In this document: positions 1 through 10,970 of the stretch, one piece after another | Layout: each line of letters opens with the position of its first letter | Numbering within the stretch: the first letter of the stretch is position 1 | NCBI GenBank assembly: GCA_030847615.1 | Contig: JAUMIR010000004.1 | Location: 276,605,501-276,669,500 of the forward strand | Length of the DNA stretch: 64,000 nt | Source of the DNA: Gambelia wislizenii | Lineage: Eukaryota > Chordata > Lepidosauria > Squamata > Crotaphytidae | Direction of reading: 5' to 3' | Position numbers and translations under genes: made by a program | Notes under the pieces: generated by a model | What the model was told of the DNA's origin: nothing | Seen by the model: only the letters and a program-made list of their open reading frames with translations | Databases searched by the model: none

Positions 1-2892
1 CTTATCCACTCATCTGCCTTATACCTCCTAGAAAAGAAGGCCTCCTGGGGTGAAACCCATAATGGAATTTTAAAATAGAATGCTTTTTTCACTTTTTCCC
101 ATACCCTCAGTAGTCCTTTTCTTATACAATGGTTCATAAATCCTTTGTTGACTTTCTCTTTATCATAAAACAGATAAGTATGCCAACCGTATCTAATGTC
201 GTGACCTTCAAGATTCAATGATTTTTTTGTCCTTTAGATTTACCCAATCTTTAATCTAGACTAATGTAGATGCCTGGTAATATAACTTAAAATCTGGAAG
301 GTCACAACCACCCCTGAGTCTTGTGTCTGTTAAGTATGTCCATTTGAACCTAGATATCTTTTTCCCCCATATAAATTTTCATAGATCTTTATTCTAATTA
401 TCAAATATCTTATCATTATTCACTATAGGTAAGTTTTGGAAGAGGAATATAATTTTTGGAAGTATTGCTATCTTTATTGCAGCAATTTTTCCCAATAATG
501 ACAGATTTAACTTATTCCATCTTTCCATATCCTTATTTATTTTTATCCATGTTTTTTATAATTATTGTCAAACAAATCGACATTCCTTTTTGTTAGCCAT
601 ATTCCTAGATATCTTGCCTTTTTACCTATGTTACAACCTGACTTATCCCTCAGTTCTTGCTCTTCTTCTTTGGTCATATTTTTCGTGATAATAATTGTTT
701 TGTCTTTATTGATTTTGAATCCAGAGTGTTCTCCAAATTCATTTATTAAATTTAAACATTTTTTAATTTGGTTTTGTGGTTCTTCCATAAATATAATCAC
801 ATCATCCAGAAAGGGTTTTAATTTATAGGTGAAACCTTTAATCTTTATGCCTGGGATCTGCTTACAGGTTCTTAATCTTCTAATTAACACCTCAAGTACT
901 AAAATGAACAACAAGGGCGAGATGGGACAGCCCTGTCTTGTACCTTTATTTATTTTAAATGTATCAGAACTCTCCCCATTAATAATGAGTTGTGCTGTTT
1001 GCTCTGTGTATATTTTTTCAATTCTCTTGCAGAATCTCATTCCTAATCCTGACCTTCTCATTGTCTCCATCATAAAGTTCCAACCTATGCTATCAAAAGG
1101 ATTTTCAGTGTCTACCATCATCAAACCTAATTTTTTTCACTATGCACTTCATAATATTCCAATACGTTTATTACAGTTCTTATGTTATCATTTATTCTTC
1201 TCCCAGGTATAAAGCCATTCTGATCTTCATTTACTATTTCAGCAATTATTTGTTTTAGCCTATTGGCCAAGATCATAGCGTAAATTTTATAATCTATATT
1301 TAATAATGAGATAGGTCGGTAGTTACCAACTTCTCTACTGTCCCTTTCTTCTTTCAATTTTAGGGATATATTAGCATTTTTCCTAGTGTCGGGAATCCCT
1401 TTGGTTTCGATCTGGTTAAACAATTTATATAATGGCCTAGCAAGTTCATTTTCAATTTTTTTTGTAGAACAATGCCGAAAAACCATCTGGTCCTGGAACT
1501 TTATTCTGTTTCAACTCTTGGATTACTTTCGAGATTTCAGCTATTGCAATTGTCTTATTCAAATTTTCCAAATGTTCTTTTTTTTCAAATTCTGGAAATC
1601 TTGTTTATCTAATTATGCTTTCATGTTCTGCGTTTCCTCTTCACTCTTTACTTTACAGCTAAATAATTTATTATAATGTTTTTGAACTCTTCTTTAAGCT
1701 CATTCTGTTTTGTTATAACTTGTTTCCCACGTCTTATCTCCGTAATTATTTTTTTCTTCAATTCTCTCCTTAATCTATGTGCAAGCCACTTACTTGACTT
1801 ATTTGCGTACTCAAAATTAGTTTGCCGTATTCTTCTCATTTTCTTTTCAAGTGTCGACCATGTTTCCATGTTTAATTGTGTTTGAATTAGTTTAATTTGG
1901 CATGCTGTTTTCTCTTTAGTTGGATCTTTTCTCAACTCTTCCTTCTTTTTCAACTCTCTAATCAAAAAATTGTACCTCTCCGTGTTTCATTTCTTAACTT
2001 CTGCACCTCTTTTAATCAGTAACCCTCTGAAAACTTCTTTTCCAGCTTCCCAGATGGTTTTCGATTTACACTCTTTGTTGTCATTTTCTTTAAAGTATAG
2101 AGTGATCTCCTTCAGTTTTTTGACATAATCTTAATCTTTTATTAAATTCTTGTTCAGTCTCCAATTCATAGTTGTTTTGACTGTTTTCATTATCAGTTTA
2201 ATTGGGTTATGATTTGAAGTTGTCCTTGCCATGATTTCCATGTCTAGAATATTAGGCAGCAAAGTCTTAGATATTTAAAACTTGTCAATTCTAGACATGG
2301 ATTTATGTCTACCCAAGTAGAATGTAAAACCCTTTTCTTTACTATGTATTTTAGTCCATGCGTCTTCTAGACTGTACTTCTCTTTAATGTCAAAAAAACT
2401 TGTTGGTAACTTCTTCTGAACTCCCAATTTCTTTTTTATGTGATCTGTCTGTTTTTGGGTCAAGGACCCCATTAAAATCTCCTAATAAGATCATGGGTCC
2501 TTTCACGTGCTTCTCGATTTGTTGATATAATTTTTTATAGAATTTTTCTTGTTTCAAGTTAGGTGCATATACTCCCACTATTACTATTTTCATGCTCTGA
2601 AGAGCTATCTCTACTCCTAAAAATTCATCTTCCTCATCTTTGAATAGTTCTTTTGCAGAATATTTGTGATTTATGTATAGTGCTATTCCTCTTTTTTTCT
2701 TCTTACTATTGTCCGAATAAAATAATTGGCCCAATTTAATGTTTCTTAAGAATCTATGATCCTCTCTTTTTATCTTGGTTTCTTGTAAACATACTATGTC
2801 ATTTTTTGTTTTTCTAAATCATGAAATATTCATCTTCTTTTGTATTCCGAATTTAAACCTTTTACGTTCCAGGATAATATTTTAGTTGCCAT
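1..2892 (-). pseudogene. L1 ORF2: AP-type endonuclease plus reverse transcriptase, frameshifted and cut by the window edge
   Basis: ORF2 would nick target DNA and reverse-transcribe its own RNA. The ATG is at 2892-2890, followed by a start typical of L1 endonuclease (MATKILSWNVKGLNS). Endonuclease motifs follow: VGVYAPN and LLGDFNGVLDP near 2500-2570, and a C-terminal SRID near 2280. The RT region shows YRPISLLN near 1310, NGFIPGRR near 1210, TRQGCPISPLLF near 930 and a catalytic box read as FLDDVIIF near 790. L1 normally has A before DD, so that position is substituted while the two aspartates remain. After the RT the frame continues, with stops, towards position 1. At least four frame breaks separate the open pieces (2734-2390, 2472-2275, 1965-1648, 1486-1127, 1124-543), so this is a pseudogene. 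Confidence 0.85.
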
Positions 2893-2893
2893 T

Positions 2894-3983
2894 TTAAGTT
2901 TTTTTACTTTGTACTTGTTCCTCCTCGCTATCTATATTTTCTCCTAAATCTTCTTCTTCATCATCCTCCTTTTCTGATTCTGCATCCAAGTCCTCTTCCT
3001 CACTATGTTCCTCTTCCTCTCCCTCTTTCCACTCATACATCTCTAATTCCTGTTGTTTTCTCTCGATTAAATGTTTTTCAATTTTCTTTCTTGTTTCTTC
3101 TTCTTCCTGGTCTGTTTTCCCCAACTGTTTTTTATGTCGTTTTTCCTTTTCAATTTTTTTACAGACTTCTGCCTTTTTCGTTGAGTTTATCCTATATTTC
3201 TTTTGTCTATACGTGAAAGAAATCCCTTCTATTTTGTTCCATTTATAATAAATTTCATCTTTGGTAAGTAGTTGGGTGATCCTTTTGTAATTTTGTCTCC
3301 TTTTCAGAATAGCGGTTGGAATATCTTTGAAGATTTTTAATTCTTCTCCTCCTACTTTTAATGAATCTCTAAAACTTTGTTGTGTTATTTTATCTCTTAT
3401 TTTAATTTTGTTGAATTGGATCACAATGTCCCTTGGAAGTTTTTTTTTTTCCTGGCAATCACAGAATTTATCCGAAACATCTTTTCAGTCCCTTCCTCCA
3501 AGTACTCTTCATCTAATTCTGCAAATTTAGCTAGTTCTGGAATCACCCTCTCAAATAGATTTTTATTTACCTTCTCTGATAAGCCTCTTAATTTTAAACA
3601 TTTTCCTCTATATTGTATTTCTAGATTTAACATATACTCCTCCCCTTTATTTTGTTTCTCTTGGATTCTTGCCAAGATCTTTTCCGCTTCTTGGGATTTT
3701 TCCTTCAGAGTTTCTATTTCTTTCTTCATTCCTTTCAGTTCTTTATTTTATCTAGTTTTTTCCCTAAAATCTCCATTTCTTTTTTATAATCATGTTTGAT
3801 TTCTTTTTGAATGTCTTTTAGTTCATTCCTAATTTCTTGTTTAAAATTCCTGAGTTCTGTTCTTAACTCTTCCAGTATTAGGTTTTGTATTTCTGGTATT
3901 TTGCGGGCTTCTTGTGATCCCCTCCTAGAAGTAAGTGTCTGTACTTGAAGTTGTGCCATCATCTTCCTAGTACTGTATGCCAT
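2894..3983 (-). pseudogene. L1 ORF1: RNA-binding chaperone with a long acidic C-terminal tail, frameshifted
   Basis: ORF1p packages L1 RNA. Reading from ATG 3983: an N-terminal segment, then a heptad-rich coiled coil of alternating E/K/I/L (about 3900-3650), an RRM-like core with LKLRGLSEK near 3590, and a C-terminal domain with QSFRDSLK, IFKDIPTAILKRR and ISFTYRQKKY between 3400 and 3200. These are the classic trimer, RRM and CTD parts. Unlike the well-known mammalian protein, the frame continues about 80 residues past the CTD as a charged, then strongly acidic tail rich in Glu/Asp (3100-2900). Breaks: one near 3732 and one at the A-run (T-run on plus) at 3440-3450. The stop TAA is at 2896-2894, one base before the ORF2 ATG. 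Confidence 0.8.
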
Positions 3984-4313
3984 TTCCTTCTTTTACTATT
4001 ATTATTGTTGTTGTTGTTGTGCTAGATGGTTATTATTGTTATTATTTAATGTCTCATTTCTAAATTTCCCTAACTTCTCTCCTATTCCACAATTTAATCC
4101 TTACATATAGAAATTTTATAACACAGTCAAACCCAGTTCAATCAATTACTTTCCACCTCTTAAACCCTTATATCAATTTCCCCTTCTAAATTTTTATAGT
4201 GAATTAAATGTTTATATTTTATCAATATATATTTGTATATTTGTGTATATATTTGTATATATTTTTATATGCACTTTATAAGTATTTATGTATTCTATAC
4301 ATGTAAATACATG

Positions 4314-4347
<34 letters not shown>

Positions 4348-4390
4348 ATATATCTTATATCTTACATATAATTGTAAGATTATATGTAAG
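3984..4390 (-). other. L1 5' leader, ORF1-proximal part
   Basis: Non-coding sequence upstream of the L1 ORF1 start. It opens with short trinucleotide runs (TTG/ATT type, 4000-4045) and becomes very AT-rich, including an (AT)n tract, before the L2-type element begins. No open frame fits a protein here. Confidence 0.5.
4315..4343. repeat. (AT)n microsatellite
   Basis: A pure TA dinucleotide run of about 14 units inside the AT-rich L1 leader, just upstream of the L2 insertion point. Confidence 0.95.
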
Positions 4391-4402
4391 AGCGTACCAA
4401 CC

Positions 4403-7200
4403 ATTCCACAGAACCTTACTCTGCTCTTCTGCAATGCCAGGCCAGTTAAGAATAAAACACACATTATTTACAATCTTCTATTGGATGAGAATGCTGACCT
4501 GGCCTGCTTCACAGAAACCTGGCTGGAAGAGGATAGCACTGTCACATGGACGCAGGCCCTCCCAGCCGCGTATTCTGTCAGTGAGCAGGTGAGGGGAAGT
4601 GGGTGGGGGGGCAGAGTGGCTCTGGTTTATAAGGCCAATCAGACTCTGACCAGGATACCTGTCCGGAACACAGTCCACTTTGAGTGTACGTACCTTAGCC
4701 TGAGGACCAGGGATAGTTGGGGGATTCTGCTAGTATACTGACCACCCCATTGTCTAGCAGACTCCCTAACCGAGCTGACACAGCTGGTCTCAGAGTTGCT
4801 GTTGGACTCGCCCAGACTTTTAGTTTTGGGTGACTTCAACATTCCACTCGAGACCAGTTTGACAAATCTGACTGGTGCTGCTTAGGAGTTCATGGAAATC
4901 ATGTCAAACATATGCCTATCCCAAATGGTCACTGGGCCCACACATTGTGCGGGTCATACTATTGATGCGGTCTTCATTACGGAACAGGAATATCTGTGGG
5001 AGGAGGTTATTAAAACCACCGCATTGTCATGGACGGATCATTTCCTGGTCAAGACTGAACTAAGAGTCTCCTTCTGCCCCACCGGGGGTGGTGGACCCAT
5101 TAGAATGGTTTGCCCCCAAAGGCTAATGGAACCAATAGGATTCCAGAAAACCTTGGAGGGTTTAATGGATGGTAATGCCAGTGACCCTGTCGAAGCTTTG
5201 GTTAATACCTGGAACACCGACCTTACCAAGGCTATCGACACAATCGCTCCCAAGCGTCCTTTCCAACCCGCTCCAAAATGTATGCCATGGTATACATCAG
5301 AGCTTAGGAAAATGAAGCAGGTTGGACAACAACTAGAGCACAATTGGCAGAAAACTCGACTCTTATCTGACAGGACTCGTGATAGGAACTTTCTTTGGTC
5401 TTATTGAGAGGCAATACGTGCAGCGCAGAGATCCTTCTCCTCTGCCTGTATTGCGTCTGCAGAGTCCCATCCAGCAGTGCTGTTTAGGGCAGTAAGGGAG
5501 ATGACGCAGGTTATACCTGCGCAGAACACGTTGCTTAACCCAACAATGGCCAGCTGTGATGCGTTTAACAACTTCTTTGCAGATAAAATCTCTCAGTTAA
5601 GAGTCAACTTAAATGCCAGTATTTTGACCGAAACAATTGACGAGGTGTCCAGCAACTCCGTTGATGTAAGTTTACTGGATCAATTTCAATCTGTGAGTAC
5701 TGAGGATGTGGACAAGCTACTTGGTAGGGTGAGGAAGATGACCTGCCCTCTCGATCCTTGCCCTTCATGGCTGGCCATCCAGGGGGGTGCCTTGATGGTG
5801 TTCCTTAAGGACATCATCAATGCATCCCTCAGGGAAGGGTATGTTCCATCCTGTTTAAATGAAGCGGCGGTTAGGCCTCTCCTGATAAAACATTCCCTGG
5901 ACCCCCTGAACATGAACAACTATAGGCCGGTTTCTATGTTACCATTCTTGAGCAAAGTGATCGAGAGGGCAGTTGCTCTTCAACTCCAAGTGGTCTTGTA
6001 TGAAACCGATTATCTAGACTCATTTCAAACTGGCTTTAGGACGGGATTTGGAGTTGAGACTGCCATGGTTGCCTTGACCGACGACCTGCGTCTAAGCATC
6101 AACAGGGGTAGTGTGACCCTGTTGGTGCTTCTAGACCTCTCATCAGCTTTCAATACGATAGATCATAGCATCCTCTTGGATCACCTGAGTGGGTTAGGAA
6201 TCGGAGGCACTGCGCTCCAGTGGTTCAGGTCCTTCCTCTCGGGCAGGTCCCAGAGGGTGCTGCTCGGGGACAGCTGCTCCAGCAGAAAGGAGCTTACTTG
6301 TGGCGTTCCGCAAGGCACAATCCTGTCCCCAATGCTGTTTAACATCTATATGAAGCTGCTGGGTGAGATTATTTGTAGTTATGGGGCTGGGTGTTATCAG
6401 TACGCTGATGACACCCAGATCTATTTCTCCTTGTCCCAATTGTCAGCCTCAAATTCTGATGGCGTCTCTCCTCTTAATGACTGCCTTAAAGCAGTAATGG
6501 GCTGGATGAGAAAAAACAGATTGAGATTAAATCCAGACAAAACGGAGGTGCTCATGGTAGCGACCCCAAAACCAGGAGTTGTGTTGCAACCTCCAGTCCT
6601 GGACGGGGTCACGCTCTCTGTTAAGGACTGTGTTCGTAGTCTAGCGGTGCTCCTTGATTCATCGCTTCAGATGACTAGTCAGGTGAATGCGACGGTCAGG
6701 AGCACCTGTTATCAGCTTCAGCTGATACACCAGCTTTGCCCTTTCCTGGAAGTAAGGGACCTCAAGACTGTGATGCACGCGCTGGCAACCTCTTGTCTAG
6801 ATTTCTGCAATGTGCTCTACATGGGGCTACCCTCATGCTTGGTCCGGAAACTTCAGTTGGTACAAAATATTGCAGCCAGTGTGGTCTCGGGAACATCTCT
6901 GAGAGACCATATAACTCCAGTATGAAAATCTCTCCACTGGCTGCCTATCAGTTTCCAGGCCCAGTATAAAGTCCTAAATGGCTTGGGTCCAACTTATCTT
7001 TGGAACCGCCTCCTCCCATACAGTCCTCCCCACGTACTCTGGTCCTCTGGGAGGAATTTTCTTCAACCACAAAAATCTAGGCTGTCTGCAACCTCCCAGA
7101 GGGCCTTTTAGGTAATCACCCCCAAATTATGGAATGGCCTGCCAAATGAGATCCATCGGATGACGAGCCTTAGATTAGCTTTAAAAAAGCACTAAAGACG
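4403..7200 (+). pseudogene. L2-clade ORF2: AP endonuclease and reverse transcriptase
   Basis: Endonuclease motifs: NARPVKNK near 4430, ETWLEEDS near 4515, LVLGDFNIP near 4830 and SWTDHFLVKTELRVS near 5030. After a linker with KPWYTSEL-like sequence (5280-5300), the RT frame is open from 5477 to 6925 (482 residues): NNYRPVSMLPFLSKV near 5920, LLDLSSAFNTIDHSILL near 6130, GVPQGTILSPMLFNIY near 6305 and the intact YADDTQIYF box near 6400. A stop at 6923-6925 interrupts the C-terminal domain, which then continues as SLHWLPISFQAQYKVLNGLG and runs in pieces to about 7200. Endonuclease and RT are separated by a stop near 5405 and a frame change near 4738-4870. Inactive, but the long RT frame shows moderate age. 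Confidence 0.85.
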
Positions 7201-7437
7201 GATCTCTTTTGGCAAGCCTTTCCTAATTAGATTCCGGCCTCAGGAGCTCCTGGCCTCTTTTAGTTTGCTGGATATCTATTATTTTTAATGTGATTTTAGC
7301 TTAGTTGTTTTTAATTTATACTGGTTTAATATCTTTTTATGGGCGAGGGTGGGTGTGGGTGATTTTTCGGGATTTTAATCTGTATTTGTATTTTAATTTT
7401 TGTAAGCCACCCCAATTGTTTTTAACAGAGGGGTGGG

Positions 7438-7457
7438 ATAATAATAATAATAATAAT
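7438..7457 (+). repeat. (ATA)n tail of the L2-type LINE
   Basis: Six to seven ATA/TAA units directly after the GGGGTGGG end of the element, acting as its 3' terminal microsatellite in place of poly(A). Confidence 0.8.
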
Positions 7458-9050
7458 TACTGTATATCATATTATACCTTCAAAAATTATCTGGTAGAAT
7501 CCTAATTCTTCAGTATCTAATCAAACAAAACAATTTATAATTGATTTTTTTGTCCAATCACTCAATAATTAACTATTTCATGTATACTCAATCGCTGTAA
7601 TATCTTCATACCTTCCCCATAAACATAAATCTATTTCAGTAAATACATAAAGTTTCACCTTCATTTCTCTCAAATTCCTCTTATGTTCACATTAATTTAA
7701 TATACTCTATGCCCTTTTTGTACGCATATATTCAGAACAAGTTAAACATTTAATTACAAATAGTTCTGTTAAGTCCAATTACAAAAATGTTTTGCCCCAC
7801 TTTTTAACTACTATCTTTTTTTTCTTCCCTTTCTTTAAACTGTTTCCCCTCCCTTTAAGTCTTTCCTCTTAATGTAAAGTTTATTTCTTTGTTTTCTTTG
7901 TTTACTTGTTTTCTTGTTTTAACTTTTCGTTCTTCTTCTGCAGTTATGTATGTGTTCCCTCTCTGGTAATTTTTTTTGTATTCTTTTAAATCCAATTAAG
8001 TCCACTTTACATTAAATTCTTTTCTTTTCAATTTAAAGTTTTACCAGAGTGTGTACCACAACAATTTCTTCCCTCTCTCTCTTTCTTCCCTTAACTTATA
8101 CTCATTCAGCTGTTCTTATTCTCCAAACTTTGCGTTCTCTTTTACACATGCTCTTACACATGCACACTCTCAATAACCGCAGTTCTCCAAAATAAACTTG
8201 CTTCTTACTGTTAAGAGTATAGTCCAGTAGACAGGGAGATTAAATCCTATTCTCTCAACTTAATGTTTGGTCTTAAACTCCCCTTGGAACAACAAAATGA
8301 ACTTAAAATTTATGTGTAAAGGAAACAACGTTCCGGAGGGCTTGCCTGTTCCGTTTCTTTCGGCTTTCCTCCCAGTTGGGTCCTCTTTTCGATTTCTCCT
8401 TTCAATTTCTCCTCACTTCCACTTCTCTTTCCATTCCTTTCTCCTCATGACCTGGGGTCCACTTTCTATTTCAGTTTCCTTGAAGACCGCTCTACACTTA
8501 AAGTAATATTTTAAATCTTCTCTCACCAAAACAAAACACAACTCCTTAAATTGCTTCACTCCAGCTTCTTCTACCTTCCTTCAAAGGTTTAGGAAACTGC
8601 TCCGTTTCATATAATTGGAGCGTGGAACAACTAGTGTCCTTATAGGACTCTACCGCGTTGCCAGGGTACCCTTCTCACCGCGTCCCCCCAAGGACAAAAG
8701 GGAACCTCTGTTCCCCTGTACCTTAGGAAGATTGGCAGCAGATTGGGTGGGCTCCCTTCATTCCTATGTCCTTCCCAGGCAGGAGCAAAGATGTTTTGAA
8801 GTTCTGGCAAAATGCAGTAAAACGGAGCACTGGAGCGAAGCTCTGCTTCCCCGCATCTGCTGCCGCCGCCCTTTGACTGGGTACACTGCCTTGGAGGCTG
8901 GAGGCTCCACTTCCCCATCCCAATTCAGTCCCTTCCAACACTCTCTCCTGAGCTGCCCTGGCCTCTCCCCCTCCTCCCTATCACTGTTCCTAACTAACCC
9001 TTGCTTTTCAACCCGGCTGCCCTCTGCCCAGCCTTCTTCTTCATGGCTTC
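7458..9050 (-). promoter_or_regulatory. Distal L1 5' leader and putative internal promoter
   Basis: No coding potential that looks real. On the minus strand the stretch is purine-rich. From about 8640 to 9000 it becomes GC-richer with scattered CpG, as expected of a LINE 5' end that carries its own promoter. At about 9050 it meets Penelope coding sequence of the same orientation, so this is the likely L1 5' terminus. The open frames here on the plus strand (8615-9142) are compositional. Assignment to L1 is by position and composition only. Confidence 0.4.
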
Positions 9051-10362
9051 AAATGGTGAAAGTGTCGTCCACATATTGGAACCATGTTGTGGGCTTTTTT
9101 GGTGCTGTTTCCAGGGCTTGTTTTTCAAAATGTTCCATGTAAAAGTTTGCTATCATGAGGCTCAGAGGCCTGCCCATGGCTACCCCATCTATCTGTTCAT
9201 AGATTCATTATCCCATTGGAAGTAGCTTGTGGTGAGGCAATGTTTGAACAAGGCTGTGATGTCCTCAGGAAATATTTGTTGGATGAGTGCCATGGTGTCC
9301 ATTATGGGGACTTTGGTGAGCAAGAAGACAACATCAAAACTGATCAGTCTGTGTCCAGGTTTCAGTTCGATGTTATTGATTTTTTTTCTATGAAGTGAGC
9401 TGAGTCTTTGATCATAGAATCATAGAATTGTAGAGTTGGAAGAGACCACGAGGGCCATGTAGTGGGGGGGGGGTTTGTCCTATGTGGGTTTTAATTGTGT
9501 GGCCAGAAATTTGGCCAAGTCATATGTGGGGGATCCAATGGTGCTCACTATGGGTCAGAGTAGAATGGAATCCTTGTGGATCTTGGGAAGTCCATACAGT
9601 CTTGGTGGGAGAGCCTCTGATTTGCATAGATGCTGGTGTATGATTGGCTGAATTGATGAGTTCTTGATCAAGGCATTTGTTTTTCTGGTGATTTTGTTGG
9701 TCGGGTCTTGCTTGAATTTTCTGTATGTTGCAGGGTCCAAGAGTTCCCTTATTTTTTGTCTGTATTTTTCTGTTTCCATGATTACTGTGGCATTGCCTTT
9801 GTCTGCTGGGAGTATCATGATTTCTGGGTCTGCACTGAGATCCTTGATGGCTTTTCTTTCTTTCATGGTTATGTTGCTGGGTGGTGGGTTTTCCTTCCTC
9901 AGGATCCTAGCTGTTTCTCCTCTTATCTCTTCTGCCTCTTCCTCCGGGAGATGGTAGAGGGCAGATTCAACATGGGTGGTGATGTCTTCAACTGGGATTC
10001 TGGTGCTGGCAGCGGAGTCCTCAGGCGGAGGCATAGAGCTTTCGTCCTCACCTTCCCAGGCCTGTGGTGGTGGTGGTGGATAGAGGTGGTGGTTCTGGGA
10101 GCTCAAGTCCCGCTTGCCCTGCCTGTTGTGCCTCACCTGGGGGCTGCCTCAGCAGGGGGCTCACAGGAGCTGAAGAAGCCTCTCAGAACCAAACCGAGGC
10201 TCGCTTCTCCTCTGCGACAGCACCAACTCATGGCTCAGCTTAGGGAAAGAAGCACCTGTGGGCCCCACACCCCCATCCTTTGGAAACTGACCCTCGGCCT
10301 CAAGCTGCCCCCCACCCCACACCTGCTCCATCCACCTGGGCTGCTCCCCCTTTTCCTGGTCT
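9051..10362 (-). mobile_element. Penelope-like element fragment (RT domain and N-terminal region)
   Basis: Minus-strand coding sequence with hallmarks of Penelope-like retroelements. From ATG 10136, a proline-rich segment leads to MILPADKGNATVIM near 9800, then PPRLYGLPKIHK near 9600. A block reading DLAKFLATQLKPT sits near 9500, then a CR1 tail interrupts, then ISFDVVFLLTKVPI near 9330, MGRPLSLMIANFYMEHF near 9150 and YVDDTF near 9060. The active-site aspartates are intact. The GIY-YIG endonuclease that normally follows is absent because the sequence stops at the L1 leader. A stop at 9555 and further stops show decay. The segment 10140-10362 is assigned here only by adjacency; its proteins are not recognisable. 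Confidence 0.8.
9411..9463 (-). mobile_element. CR1 3' tail, about 50 bases, inside the Penelope RT
   Basis: The plus strand reads ATCATAGAATCATAGAATTG and continues AGAGTTGGAAGAGACCAC, the reverse complement of the 3' end of the CR1 at 30.5-33.3 kb. A run of about ten G follows it. It is an extremely 5'-truncated CR1 copy that splits the RT frame between the LATQLKP and ISFDVV blocks. Confidence 0.85.
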
Positions 10363-10970
10363 GAATGAAATTTTATCTGCAAAGTAGTTGTTAAATGCAT
10401 CACAGCAGGCCGTTGTTGGGTTAAGCAATGGGTTCTGTGCAGGTATAACCTGCGTCATCTCCCTTACCACCCTAAACAGCTCTGCTGGATGGGACTCTGC
10501 AGACGCAATACGTGCAGAGGAGAAGGATCTCTGCGCTGCACGTATTGCCTCTCGATAGGACCGAAGAAAATTCCTATGTCGAGTCCTGTTGCGCTCTAGT
10601 CGTTGTCCAACCCGCTTCATTTTCCTAAGCTCTGAAGTATACCATGGCTTACGGTTAGAGGCGGGTTGGAAAGGACGCTTGGGAGCGATCGTGTCAATAG
10701 CCTTGGTAAGATCGGTGTTCCAAGTATTAACCAAAGCTTCGACAGGGTCACCAGCGTTACCAACCATTAAACCCTCCAAGGCTTTCTGGAATCCTATTGG
10801 TTCCATTAGCCTTCGGGGGCGGACCATTCTAATGGGTCCACCACCCCCGGTGGGGCGGGAAGAGACTCTTAGTTCAGTCTTGACCAGGAAATGATCCGTC
10901 CATGACAATGCGGCGGTTTTAATGACCGCCGCCCACGGATATCCCTGTTCCGTACTAAAGACCGCATCGT
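10363..10970 (-). mobile_element. L2-clade LINE fragment (endonuclease end to RT start)
   Basis: An open frame on the minus strand (10908-10300) matches the middle of the L2 at 4.4-7.4 kb: SWTDHFLVKTELRVS, a GGGGPIRMV block, TIAPKRPFQPA, KPWYTSELRKMK, VREMTQVIPAQNPLLNP and FADKIS. This copy has no stop in the stretch where the other has one near 5405, so it is better preserved. Both ends are abrupt: at 10363 it passes into the Penelope-associated segment and at 10970 it joins CR1. It lacks both natural termini, so it is not a simple 5'-truncated insertion. Confidence 0.85.

Larger units (their letters stand above)
4391..7457 (+). mobile_element. L2-clade LINE, 5' truncated, inserted in the L1 leader
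   Basis: Plus-strand non-LTR element: it starts just before the endonuclease domain (no ORF1), carries the endonuclease and RT, a 3' UTR, and ends in a microsatellite-like tail of ATA units at 7438-7457. The tail and the C-terminal HWLP block followed by an LNGLGP-like stretch are characteristic of L2-type LINEs rather than L1. No clear target-site duplication was found, which is common for this clade. The same family recurs as a minus-strand fragment at 10363-10970, differing at scattered positions. Confidence 0.8.
1..9050 (-). mobile_element. L1-clade LINE, interrupted by an L2-clade insertion
   Basis: A minus-strand L1: a T/C-rich 5' leader, ORF1 (coiled coil, RRM-like and C-terminal domains) and ORF2 (endonuclease then reverse transcriptase) occur in the L1 order when read from right to left. 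The 3' end of ORF2 and any poly(A) tail lie left of position 1. The leader is split at about 4390-7457 by a plus-strand L2-type LINE. Seen: ORF content and order. Inferred: that 7458-9050 belongs to the same leader, because its minus strand stays purine-rich up to a GC-rich block at 8640-9000 and then abuts Penelope coding sequence. Several frameshifts show it is inactive. The 5' boundary is uncertain by about 50-100 bases. Confidence 0.75.

Noticed and set aside
8615..9142. 175-codon plus-strand frame
   Set aside because: It overlaps the putative L1 leader and the end of the antisense Penelope RT, so it is a shadow.
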